Of a DNA stretch of 64,000 bases, positions 35,186 through 44,776 are shown piece by piece. The stretch comes from Orobanche coerulescens. Its lineage: Eukaryota > Streptophyta > Magnoliopsida > Lamiales > Orobanchaceae. The stretch lies in contig CM065806.1 of assembly GCA_033398695.1 (NCBI GenBank), positions 47,889,001 through 47,953,000 on the forward strand, read 5' to 3'. Below the pieces are notes generated by a model, which saw nothing but the letters and a program-made list of their open reading frames with translations, was not told where the DNA came from and did not search any database. The translations under genes were made by a program, and so were the position numbers. Position 1 is the stretch's first letter. Each line of letters begins with the position of its first letter.

Positions 35186-35825
35186 TTTTTTATATTAATA
35201 TTTTGCTTAACAAATTATGTATTTGTCTAATATGAATGTGGGCACGATGGACGAGGATTTGTATGGATATTTTGATCCTCAATCCATACAAAATATGGGA
35301 CAGATGGGAGAGGAGATCTCGAGATATATATCGACGCGTATGCTTGAGTCGAAGAAGCAAGTATACATGAGAGCTTACCATCATAAGTAAGTTAAAGATT
35401 GTAAATTTCAAAATATTTTCTGTTTAACAAAACTATTTATTTATTTTTTTACAACATAGTTTAGTAATATGTTTTTTCTTTCAAATGCATTTATCAATGT
35501 AGGCATCATTGGCAACTTCTGGTCATTGTGCCAGCAAGAGGAACTATTATATGGTTTTGCTCATTACATAGTAGGCCTGACTCTCGCATTAAGGCCATAC
35601 TCCCAAAGTAAGATTTTATTTATAACATATTTGATTGAAAATTTTATATCAACGACTCAATATATTATTGTTACTTTTAAGCAGTGCCGTGACCGCATTC
35701 AAGACCATGGATGGTATGCATACAAGTAAATCGAAGCAAGCGGTTAGTTGGATATATCCCAAGGTAATACATTTAATTACATGAGTGTAAATATGTGTGT
35801 TTGTGTGTGTAAATATTTGAGTTGT

Positions 35826-37413
35826 ACGACAACATTGTTTTTGGAAACATGAATTATTTTGGGATAGACGTGGTTAACGTCGTAAGGATATTATCCCTTT
35901 GGGATAGATGTTAACTTTCGTCTTAAGGATCTTCTCCCAACATATCGTGTATGAATTGTTTGTGTTGGTTTTTTTTTCTTCTGTGCAGTGTGTGTGTGTG
36001 TGTGTGTGTGCAATGGCAGTGTGCGTGTGTGCTGTATGTGTGTGTTTGTGTTTGTGTACTGTATGTGTGTGTGTGTGTGCTGTGTGTGTTTGTGTTTGTG
36101 TTTGTGTGTGTGTTGTGTGTGTTGTGTGTGTGTGTGTGCTGTGTGTGTGTTTGTGTATGTTTGTTTGTGTGCTGTGTGTGTGTACTGTGTGTATGTGTGT
36201 GTTTGTGTATGTTTGTGTGCAGTGTGTATGTGTGTGTGCTGTGTGTACTGTGTGTGTTTATGTTGTGTGTTTGTGTTGGAAACATGAATTATTTTGGGAT
36301 AGACGTGGTTAACGTCGTAAGGATCTTCTTCCTTTGGGATAGATGTTAACTTTTGTCTTAAGTATCTTCTCCCAACATATCGTGTATGAAGTGTCTTTTT
36401 GTTTGTGTTGGGTTTTTTTCTGTGCAGTGTGTGTGTGTAGTGGCAGCGTGTGTGTGCTGTGTGTGTGTGTTTGTGTTTGTGTTTGTGTGTGTGCTGTGTG
36501 TGTGTGTGAGTGTGTGTGTGTGTGCTGTGTGTGTGTTTGTGTTTGTGTGTGTTTGTGTGCTGTGTGTGTGTGATGTGTGTGTGTGTGTGTTTGTGTTTGT
36601 GTATGTTTGTTTGTGTGCAATATGTGTGTGTGTACTGTGTGTATGTGTGTGTTTGTGTGCAGTGTGTGTGATGTGTGTACTATGTGTGTTTATGTTTGTG
36701 TGTGTATTGTGTGTTTGTGTTGGAAACACGAGTTATTTTGGGATAGACGTGGTTAACGTCGTAAGGATCTTCTCCCTTTGGGATAGATGTTAACTTTCGT
36801 CTTTAGGATCTTCTCCCAACATATCGTGTATGAAGTGTCTGTTTGTTTGTGTTGGGTTTTTTTCTGTGCAGTGTGTGTGTGCAGTGGCATTGTGTGTGTG
36901 TGCTGTGTGTGTGTTTGTGTGTGTGTGTTTGTGTGCTGTGTGTGTTTGTGTGCTGTGTGTGTTTGTGTGCTGTGTGTGTGTGTGTGTGTGTGTGTGTTTG
37001 TGTGCAGTGTGTGTGTTGTGTGTAGTGTGTGTGTGTGTGTGTTTGTGTTTGTGTGTGTTTGTGTGCTGTGTGTGTGTGTGATGTGTGTGTGTGTGTTTGT
37101 GTATGTTTGTTTGTGTGCAATATGTGTGTGTGTACTGTGTGTATGTGTGTGTTTGTGTGCAGTGTGTGTGTGATGTGTGTACTATGTGTGTTTATGTTTG
37201 TGTGTGTATTGTGTGTTTGTGTTGGAAACACGAGTTGTTTTGGGATAGACGTGGTTAACGTCGTAAGGATCTTCTCCCTTTGGGATAGATGTTAACTTTC
37301 GTGTTTATGATCTTCTCCCAACATATCGTGTATGAAGTGTCCGTTTGTTTATGTTGGTTTTTTTTCTGTGCAGTGTGTGTGTGTGCAGTGGCATTGTGTG
37401 TGTGTGATGTGTG

Positions 37414-37448
<35 letters not shown>

Positions 37449-37670
37449 GTGTTTGTGTGCTGTGTGTGTGTGTTTGTGTGCTGTGTGTGTGTGTGTGTGT
37501 GTGTGTTTGTGTGCAGTGTGTGAGTGTTGTGTGTAGTGTGTGTGTGTGTGCTGTGTGTGTGTGTGTGCTGTGTGTGTGTGTTTCTGTGCAGTGTGTGTTG
37601 TGTGCTGTGTGTACTGTGTGTGTGTGTGTTGTGTGTTTGTGTTGTGTGTGTGTGTGTGTGCGCATGCGCG

Positions 37671-37741
<71 letters not shown>

Positions 37742-37870
37742 GTGTGTGTGTGTTTCCTGTGTGTGCAGTGTGTGTGTCTGTGTGTGTGTTTGTTTGTGTG
37801 CGGTGTGTGTTTGTGTGCTTTATGTGTTTGTGTCAGTGTCTGTGTTTTTTACTGTGTATGTTGTGTGTTG
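35826..37870. repeat. Four-unit 430-500 bp tandem array with TG tracts in the last large intron of gene 2
   Basis: Each unit has a constant module of about 130 bp: GGAAACAxGAxTTxTTTTGG, GATAGACGTGGTTAACGTCG, CCTTTGGGATAGATGTTAAC, CTTCTCCCAACATATCGTGT. A TTTCTGTGCAG and a variable TG tract follow. Modules start near 35845, 36278, 36722 and 37224. The final unit runs into a pure TG run near 37676-37738. A fifth, diverged module lies at 14029-14150. Confidence 0.93.
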
Positions 37871-38449
37871 ATTTTATTTACTGAAAGCGACTCATATAAT
37901 TGTGTCTTTTTTTGTTTTAGTGTAATAAACAAAATGGAGGTTGGGAGTATGGTTATTATGTTATGCATTGGATGTCGACTATCGCTCGAGCGTGTATTTT
38001 GGATGGTTGGATGGAGGTAGTATATTTTTAACTTGAAGTGGTGATAAAACTGTTTACTCGTTTACATTTAAAGTTTGTTTATTATACGTTTATATGTGCA
38101 GATGTTTGATGATGTTGGAGCACTGTCTCATGATGTTATTAATAAAGTTCGAGCTGATTGGGGACATTATTTCTTGGAGGTTCGAAATCGTCTTGTGACA
38201 TGATTTTGGTGTTTTTGTGTGTAAATTATTTGTATGAATTGTACATTTGGTATTTGTATGAATTATTTGAATGAATTGGTATTTTTTGTATTATCTTTTT
38301 CAATGAATTGGTGGTTCAATGAATTTGGTGTTGGTTAGTTCTTTTTGGTGTGTTTGGATTCGATGAATTGGTGGTTTATTGATTAGTTTGATCCGAGTCA
38401 GGTACTTGATTGTGCAAAATAATGCCAAAATTTGGGGAAAATCTGGACA

Positions 38450-38754
38450 AAATAACAGCGGTTCAGCAAAACTTCAGTTAAACTTTAGTGGTTCCGCAAA
38501 TACCGTTGTTAATTTGTAAACATAACGGCGAATCTTGAACCGCTGTTACGTATCAGCTGTTAACCGCGGTTACCGGAAACCGCTGTTAAATGGCATGTTT
38601 AACAGCAGTTACTATTAACCGCCGTTATTTGTATAATTTAACAGCGGTTACAAAAACTGCTGTTAAAATTAACAGCGGTACATACAACGGCGGTTCCAGA
38701 ACCGCTGTTAATTGGCCGAAATAACCGCTGTTAAAAGCCTGTTTTGTAGTAGTG
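38450..38754. repeat. CACTA-1 right subterminal and terminal repeats
   Basis: About a dozen copies of AACAGCGGTT / AACCGCTGTT in both orientations, then TTTTGTAGTAGTG. Confidence 0.92.
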
Positions 38755-38757
38755 TCA

Positions 38758-38875
38758 CAAACAGGCTATGTATCACATGTGAAGAAACTGTTATATCTTG
38801 GAAATTTGTGAAGCAAACCCTAACAGCAATATCTTCAAATCATTCTGAAATAATTGCAATCCACAATCACGTGTC
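38758..38875 (+). pseudogene. Copia RNase H continued after CACTA-1
   Basis: CAAACAGGCTATG continues the frame left at 12924 (KGKS then QTGYV). With one frameshift it then reads ISWKFVKQTLTA and SSNHSEIIAIH, the conserved end of plant copia RNase H. Homology stops near 38875, where an unrelated GC-rich sequence begins, probably a deletion junction. Confidence 0.85.
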
Positions 38876-39515
38876 CTCGACGGACATAAAAATCAACAAA
38901 ACATAATCGCGCACGCGCATCGCCTAGGACCGGGACGAAGCCGGGCCATGAGCGCGAGATTATTTTGATTCATGAAATCTTCATCAGGATCTTCGTCGCT
39001 CCATGTTCTTCACTATTGATGCTCATCCTTCTTTCCAGGCCAGACATTACATTTGGTTGTTGAACAACATGCATCTTTATTTCTGCTTTTTATTTTTGTG
39101 TGCTTGGAAAACTTCAATGTTCTTAATTTGTTTTTCTAAACATGTTTTGAGGACTCATTTACTACTTTTAAAGGACTGTTTTTCCTGTTTTTTTAGGACT
39201 GTTTTGCAAACTATCTCTTTACTAACACGATTTTGAGGACTGTTTTGCAAACTATCTCTTTACTAACACGATTTTGAGGACTGTTTTGCAGGTTGTTTTT
39301 CCCTCACTTTTTATTAATGACAAAAAGGGGGAGAACTATGATTGATCATTACAAAATGATATTCATATTCTATGTAAATCCGGTTATTGTTTATCTCAGG
39401 GGGAGTTACTCTCAGGGGGAGTTTTTGCAAAACTTACTTTTTATATTTCCCTCATTCATTTATAAATTAAATTATATTTTCAAAATTATTTTGTCATCAT
39501 AAAAAAGGGGGAGAT
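38876..39515 (+). other. 3' internal region of a Sirevirus-like copia, with repeated polypurine tracts
   Basis: After an unassigned GC-rich patch (38900-38965) there is non-coding sequence with a 48-bp direct duplication (AGGACTGTTTTGCAAACTAT, 39196-39290). Four G-rich purine tracts follow: AAAAAGGGGGAGA at about 39322, CAGGGGGAG at about 39397 and 39413, and AAAAAAGGGGGAG at 39501, which directly abuts the LTR. Multiple copies of the polypurine tract upstream of the 3' LTR are a known hallmark of Sireviruses. Confidence 0.7.
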
Positions 39516-39644
39516 TGTTGAAACAATATTTTTTGATATATATTTTGATAATGATCGTTTTAGCAAAATAATTATTATCTCATTACACATTTTACTATAG
39601 TTATTTTAAATCATTTTTTGTAACACATTTGTTAAAACTGTGCA

Positions 39645-40030
39645 CTAATAACGTACGTAAACGAAGTTCAATAACGTACGTAATACGCGTTTTATAACCA
39701 TTGCTAAAAGTTTTAGAAATGTCAAATTATGAAACGGCTAAATGACATAACGTACGTAAATGCCTATTCCTAACATACATTATCAGTTTTAAATTTGAAT
39801 TTATGTGCTAACCGTTGATCTTATTCAAATTGATGTCATCCAGTACATCATCTCATCCAACGGATATGAAGACCAAGAATAACGTACGTAATGCATGAAG
39901 TAAAACGTACGTAACAGTGAAGACAGAAGCCACTGCCCACTTTTCAGTATCATTTTACCACTGTTATGCATGATACATAACGTACGTAATATTGGCTATG
40001 TACGTAAATGAGATTTCCAAACGCACGTAA
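39645..40030 (+). promoter_or_regulatory. Cluster of AACGTACGTAA motifs upstream of the LTR TATA box
   Basis: About nine copies of AACGTACGTAA or close variants (ATGTACGTAA, ACGCACGTAA, ACATACATTA). The core TACGTA/ACGT is a perfect palindrome. The last copy ends about 40 bp before the TATA box. ACGT cores are known plant bZIP targets; binding here is inference. Confidence 0.7.
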
Positions 40031-40071
40031 TGCAGGCCTACTATTCTAACGGTAAAATACAACTCAGGGGC

Positions 40072-40080
40072 TATAAATAA
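40072..40080 (+). promoter_or_regulatory. LTR TATA box of the Sirevirus-like element
   Basis: TATAAATAA in a GC-poor context downstream of CTCAGGGG. Confidence 0.6.
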
Positions 40081-40627
40081 AACCATTCAAGATGTTGGAA
40101 AATACACAATTGATCTGAGCTTACAAGCATACTCAAGCAATATCAAGCATACATTTCGAGAGAGAGATATATATGTATTCCATATTGTGATAATAGAAGA
40201 ATTGTTCTATCATTTCTATATCTATATTCTTATATCAACGAGCGATATCTTTTGTAAAGTCGAGTTTTCTACTCGCATCTATTTATCGTGAGGTTGTCTT
40301 GTATCCTGAAAAACAAGAGTGTTTAAGTGAGGTTGTTCTTGAGCCCGGAAATCAAGAAATTGTAAAGTTCAGCACTAAACTTGAAAGTGCAATTGTAAGA
40401 GTTGGCACTAAACTAGAAAGTGCATTCAAGGTTTCTAGAAAAGTCCTAGTCGATAAAACTAGGTAGGGGACGTATGCTTCGTTAATAGCCGAACCTCTCG
40501 AACAATTTCTTGTGTTCTTTCTTTTCCGTATTTCATTTACTCCGATATTTAGCTTCCGCACAAAAAGAGTTCAAAACTCTTAACTGCACTATTCAACCCC
40601 CCTTCTAGTGGCGGTACCAATCTAACA

Positions 40628-42620
40628 GTTCCGACTGCCCATCTGACTGAGGAAGAAAATAAGTACTCAGACGCAACCGAGTACTCAATGCCTTATGTAC
40701 TGCCTGCCAAAAATGCGATACGAAACGGCCATCACGATTCAAAACAATAGACTTCAGAGTATTGTGAAGCCTCACAATCTGCGCAATAAACACACGAGCC
40801 AACCTCTCTGGACCCCAAGTATCTTTGACGCCCAGAAAGTGTGCCGACTTGGTCAAACAATCCATAATCACCCAAACCATATTCATACCATACTTCGACC
40901 TCGGCAAGATCGTGACGAAGTCCATCAAAATATCTTACCATTTCCATTCCGGAATGGGAAGCGACTGCAATAACCCGGCTGGCCGCTGATGCTCGATTTT
41001 GACTTGTTGACAAGGCAAACATCTCGCTACAAACTGTGCGACCTCCTCCTTCATGTCATTCCACCAAAAGTTCCTCCTCAGGTCCTTATACATCTTACTC
41101 GAACCAGGATGAACTGAGTAAGGCGTAGCATGGGCCTCTCGCAAAATACTTTGCCTCAATTCCAAGTAGTTCGGTACACAAAGCCAACTCTGGAATCTCA
41201 ACACACCATCCTCGTGAATCACAAATCTAGGAGACTTTCCTTTAAGAACATTCTCTCGGATTTGAGTAATCATCGGATCCTCCATCTGCTTCTGCTTAAT
41301 TTTGTCGATCAATGACGACGAAATCTCCAGAGCGTAAAGTTGCCCGACATCTCCCGGTAACAAAATCTCAACACTCAACTCAATCAAATCCCGCTAAAGC
41401 TCAAATCGAGACGTAAGCATCTCGAGCGACCGCAACGCAACCGGTTTCTAACTCAAGGCATCCGTCACAACGTTCGCCTTGCCTGGATGATAAAGGATCA
41501 CGAGGTCATAATCCTTAATCAACTCCAACCACCTCCTCTGCCTCATATTCAACTCCCGCTGAGTGAATATGTACTTCAGACTTTTATGATCGGTAAAAAT
41601 ATGACACGCCGAGCCAAAAAGATAGTGACGCCAAATCTTGAGCGCAATGACAACTGCTGCTAACTCCAAATTGTGAGTAGGGTAGTTGAGCTCGTACGGC
41701 CTCAACTGTCTTGATGCATACGCAATGGTCTTGTCGTTCTGCATCAATACGCACCTAAGACCCTGACCTGAAGCATCACTATAAACGGCAAAACCCTCAT
41801 TGCCACACGGCAACGCTAAAACCGGGGCTGAAGTTAAACATCTCTTCAGCTCCTCAAACCTCACCTGTCTCTCGTCATTCCAGACGAACTTCTCGGATTT
41901 CTAGAGCAACCGTGTAAGTGGTCGAGCCAGTTTCGAGAACCCCTCGACGAACCTACGATAGTAGCCATCCAAACCCAAGAAACTATGAACCTCCTTCACA
42001 TTCCTAGGCGGTGCCCAGTCCAGCACTGCCTCCATCTTCTGTGGATCCACATGGACCCCCTCGGCTGAAATCACGTGACCCAGAAACATAACTTCCTTCA
42101 TCTAGAACTCACATTTTGAGAACTTCATATAGAGTCGCTCGGTTCTCAAAATGTCTAACACTACACGTAGGAGATGCGCATGCTCCTGCTCATTCCTCAA
42201 ATAGATAAGGATATCATCAATGAAGACGATGACACACCTGTCCAAATACTCGATAAAGACATTGTTCATCAACTGTATGAACACCGCCGGCACATTAGTC
42301 AACCCGAAGGGCATGACCACAAACTCATTATGTCCGTATCTCGTCCGAAAAGCTGTTTTCGAGACATCGGACTCCTTCACCTGAAGCTGATAGTACCCCG
42401 ATCTCAAGTCAATCTTTGAGAATACCGCAGCTCCCTGCAACTGATCGAACAAGTCATCAATCCTCGGAAAGGGATACTTGTTCTTGATGGTCACTTTGTT
42501 TAGCTCGCGGTAGTCGATACATAAACGCAGTGAACCATCTTTCTTCCGCACAAACAGAACCGGTGCGCCCCAAGGTGAAGCACTCGGTTGAATATACCCT
42601 GACTCAAGAAGCTCACTCAA
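40628..42620 (-). pseudogene. Gypsy pol: RT, RNase H and integrase (truncated)
   Basis: RT (42620-42000) has [20 protein letters not shown], the PFGLTN block and the catalytic FIDDILIY. RNase H (41864-41448) has [33 protein letters not shown] and [11 protein letters not shown]. Integrase (41387-40628) has its HHCC zinc finger ([18 protein letters not shown] ... [16 protein letters not shown]) and two of three DDE acidic residues (in MDFVTILPRS and [12 protein letters not shown]). The frame ends at QSDGQSE where the LTR begins, before or at the third acidic residue. In-frame stops near 42102, 41898, 41445 and 41394 disable it. Confidence 0.9.
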
Positions 42621-42882
42621 CTGTTTTTCAACTCGGCCATCTCTGAAGGTGCCATGCGATACGGCGCCTTCGATATTGGAGCCGCACCCGGCTCTAACTC
42701 GATAGGGAACTCGACCTCACGGTCCGGTGGCAACCCTGGCAGTTCGTCAGGAAAGACATTCGGGAACTCACTAATGATGGAAATCGATGAAAACTCGACT
42801 CCACCACTCTACGACTCCAAGGCATAACACCAATAACCAGTACACCCCTTCCGCATGAGTCTCATCGCCTTCAAGGCGTTAA

Positions 42883-43425
42883 TTACAAACTTTTGGTTTC
42901 CCTATTTCGTCCCGCGAAAGAGTGCTCGGTGTCGTCCTCGGCTAACATGGTGATGATCCTCGTGTGGTAGTTCATGATTGCACTATGCTGCTCGAGCCAA
43001 TCATCCCCGAGAATCAAATCCTCCCCCTCAATACTCACAACAATAAGATTAGAGAGCCAAGCCCTCTCACAAATAAACACAGAACAGTCTCGGACCATCT
43101 GATCACCAACGATCCTATCACCACTAGGAAGCTTAACAATGAAAGGCTCACAAGGCGTCAAACAGTCGGGACTCAAATGGTGCACACACTCCAGAGAGAT
43201 GAATGAATGCGTAGCACCCGAATCAAAAAGCACACTGACAGTATGAGACTGGATATGAATGGAACATGTGGCCACGGTGGATACTGGATCATCGGACCTC
43301 CTCATCTCGTAAACTCGAATATGAGCGGAGCCGACACTAGAAGCTCCCCCTCTAGCAGGCTGACCCCGACCTCTTCCTCGACTGGTATTCTGTGGGGGCG
43401 GTGGATTAGATGACCCCTGGTTCAC
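42883..43425 (-). pseudogene. Gypsy aspartic protease
   Basis: The retropepsin-type loop FDSGATHSFI is present, followed by HLSPDCLTPCEPFIVKLPSG and the closing ILGDDWLEQHSAIMNYHTR. The upstream linker RGRGRGQPARGGASS joins it to gag. The frame closes at 42883 after KSL; the 260 bp leading to RT contain further decay. Confidence 0.85.
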
Positions 43426-43479
43426 ACTCGGCTACCTAGGCGCTGGGAAGGAAGCCTGGGCACCAAGAGTCCTCTCTCT

Positions 43480-44538
43480 CTCTCAGCATAGAAAGCAGCC
43501 TTGTGGCCCGACTGGCCACACCGATTACACGTCAGCAAAGGACTAGGACAAGCTCGACTGATGTGGCCCGGTCGTCCACAGTTAAAACACTTCACATCAC
43601 GGGAAGGAGCACCAGTAGCCCCGCGGAAACCCCAGTAGAACGAGCTGGACCACCACCAGTGGAAAAGTTAGCAGGCTAATATTTCTGCTGACCTCCACCC
43701 TTGTGGCCCGAAAAATTTCCAGCGGACTTCTGCTTCTTGTTCTCACGAGCCGCCTCACTAGCCGTCAAAGACATATCGTATGCAAGAGCTCTACTCTGAT
43801 AATTCTTCAAGGTGGTGCAGGCGAGCCCAGGCATGTAGTCACGAATCTTCAGTTTCATCCGTCTGGAAAAATGAAAAATCTTGTCGCTCTTCTCTTTAAC
43901 TTGGGTCTTCACGAAACCCAACTCCCGGTTGTAGTCAGTAATAGCCTGGGAAACAGGAACATCCCGAGGCTGTGCATATAAAAAGCATGAACTCGAGCCT
44001 ATTTAACTGGCCACGGGAAATATTCGGTCTCCATCAGGTCCTTGAACTCGACCCATGAAGCAACATGGTCCTTAGGCCCAATAGCCTCCCACCAGTATGT
44101 AGCGTCCCCAGTGAGAAAGTACTGAGAAATAGGGACCTTGCGATCCTCGGGACAGTTGGTGGCGACAAAAACCTTGGATATCTCTTTGATCCACCCCTCC
44201 CAACCAATCGGGTCTGAAGCCCCCGAAAACTGAGGAGGATGCATCTTGATGACATCCTGAAGCCAACGGTCTGCTCCACCCCGAGTAGCTTGGGCCGGAG
44301 TCAGGTTCTGAACCGCCTGAGCTATCGCAGCCATTTGGTTCACCATTTGTTGCATCACAGCTGCAACACCAAGATCGGCGCCACCACCGTTTGCGCCCTC
44401 CTGAGTAGCACTATGTCTTTGATGACAATCAGTACTACTAGCTTCAGAATTGTGTGATGTGGCCACCTCACTGGCTGTCCCACGTCCGCGTCCAGGACCA
44501 CGGCCGCGACCCCTAACTTGGCCTCTCCCAGCATCCAT
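43480..44538 (-). pseudogene. Gypsy gag with zinc knuckles
   Basis: Starts MDAGRGQVRGRGRGPGRGRG. The capsid-like part has QFSGASDPIGWEGWIKEISK and YFLTGDATYWWEAIGP. It stops at about 43999 and continues in another frame (MKLKIRDYMPGLACTTLKNY, ending near 43676). Near 43600-43500 are two CCHC-type knuckles: CFNCGRPGHISRAC is complete, while CNRCGQSGHKAAF has Phe in place of the last Cys. So gag is frameshifted and one knuckle is defective. Confidence 0.85.
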
Positions 44539-44759
44539 ACTAAAGACAAGAGGTAGCAATAACAATTTGATGGTAAGTACGAGAGGAAAAACAGTCACAA
44601 ATCAAGAATATAAAGTACGATACAAGGAAATAAGGGATCGAGTAAGGAAAACTTACGAGCACTAGAAGTACCGAGATGATGGCAGCGGGGTGACAACGTG
44701 CAAAACAAAACACAACTAGACCCAATTAACCGACAAGCCTAGGTATCCATAAACCTAGT

Positions 44760-44771
44760 GCTCCGATGCCA
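44760..44771 (-). other. Primer-binding site (degenerate initiator Met type)
   Basis: On the minus strand TGGCATCGGAGC starts 5 nt after the LTR. It differs at two positions from TGGTATCAGAGC; both are transitions. Confidence 0.75.
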
Positions 44772-44776
44772 TTTTC

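Larger units (their letters stand above)
31110..38203 (+). pseudogene. CACTA-1 gene 2: plant-transposon protein with a C-terminal Ulp1-like (C48) domain
   Basis: Ten exons with mostly good splice sites: 31110-31432, 32844-33056, 33384-33638, 33887-34512, 34601-34845, about 35213-35386, 35503-35607, 35695-35763, 37921-38016 and 38102-38203. The Ser/Arg/Pro-rich N-terminus is followed by a En/Spm-like region (FKKIHEDSAWE; RGVTSSDAAREIVERI; IGRPEHPGRVRGIGFGLGIR) and a DUF8039-like part (DEHPPRLVAIGRVIQGDSTL ... GLGGFIAWPWDFV). The last exons form a Ulp1-type fold: HHWQLLVIVPARGTIIW, FCSLHSRPD and GWEYGYYVMHWM. The His is present, but the usual Asp and Cys positions read Cys and Tyr, so peptidase activity is unlikely. 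One frameshift lies in the A run at about 31255, and the acceptor of exon 6 is unclear. Confidence 0.85.
12925..38754 (+). mobile_element. CACTA-1: giant nested CACTA (En/Spm) DNA transposon
   Basis: Terminal inverted repeats CACTACTACAAAA at 12925 and its reverse complement TTTTGTAGTAGTG ending at 38754. A 3-bp target duplication TCA lies at 12922-12924 and 38755-38757, and the copia frame resumes directly after it. Both ends carry arrays of a subterminal motif AACAGCGGTT. It encodes the usual two genes of plant CACTA elements: a TNP2-type transposase (14392-30531, interrupted by CACTA-2) and a second gene with an Ulp1-like end (31110-38203). Without CACTA-2 and its duplicate it would be about 12.8 kb. 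Both genes are broken, so it is not autonomous. Confidence 0.95.
39516..40627 (+). repeat. 3' LTR of a Sirevirus-like copia element
   Basis: 1,112 bp, TGTTGAAACAATATTTTTTG ... GGCGGTACCAATCTAACA. The TATA box TATAAATAA is at 40072, preceded by a motif cluster at 39645-40030. At 40628 the sequence switches abruptly to the integrase of the neighbouring gypsy. No 5' LTR or pol of this element is in the window. Confidence 0.85.

Noticed and set aside
38876..40627. Treating the Sirevirus-like LTR as the 3' LTR of the copia pol at 10990-12924
   Set aside because: That pol has non-Sirevirus RT wording and its homology ends at about 38875 at a sharp change of composition. I keep them as separate elements, though one element with a rearranged 3' region is not excluded.
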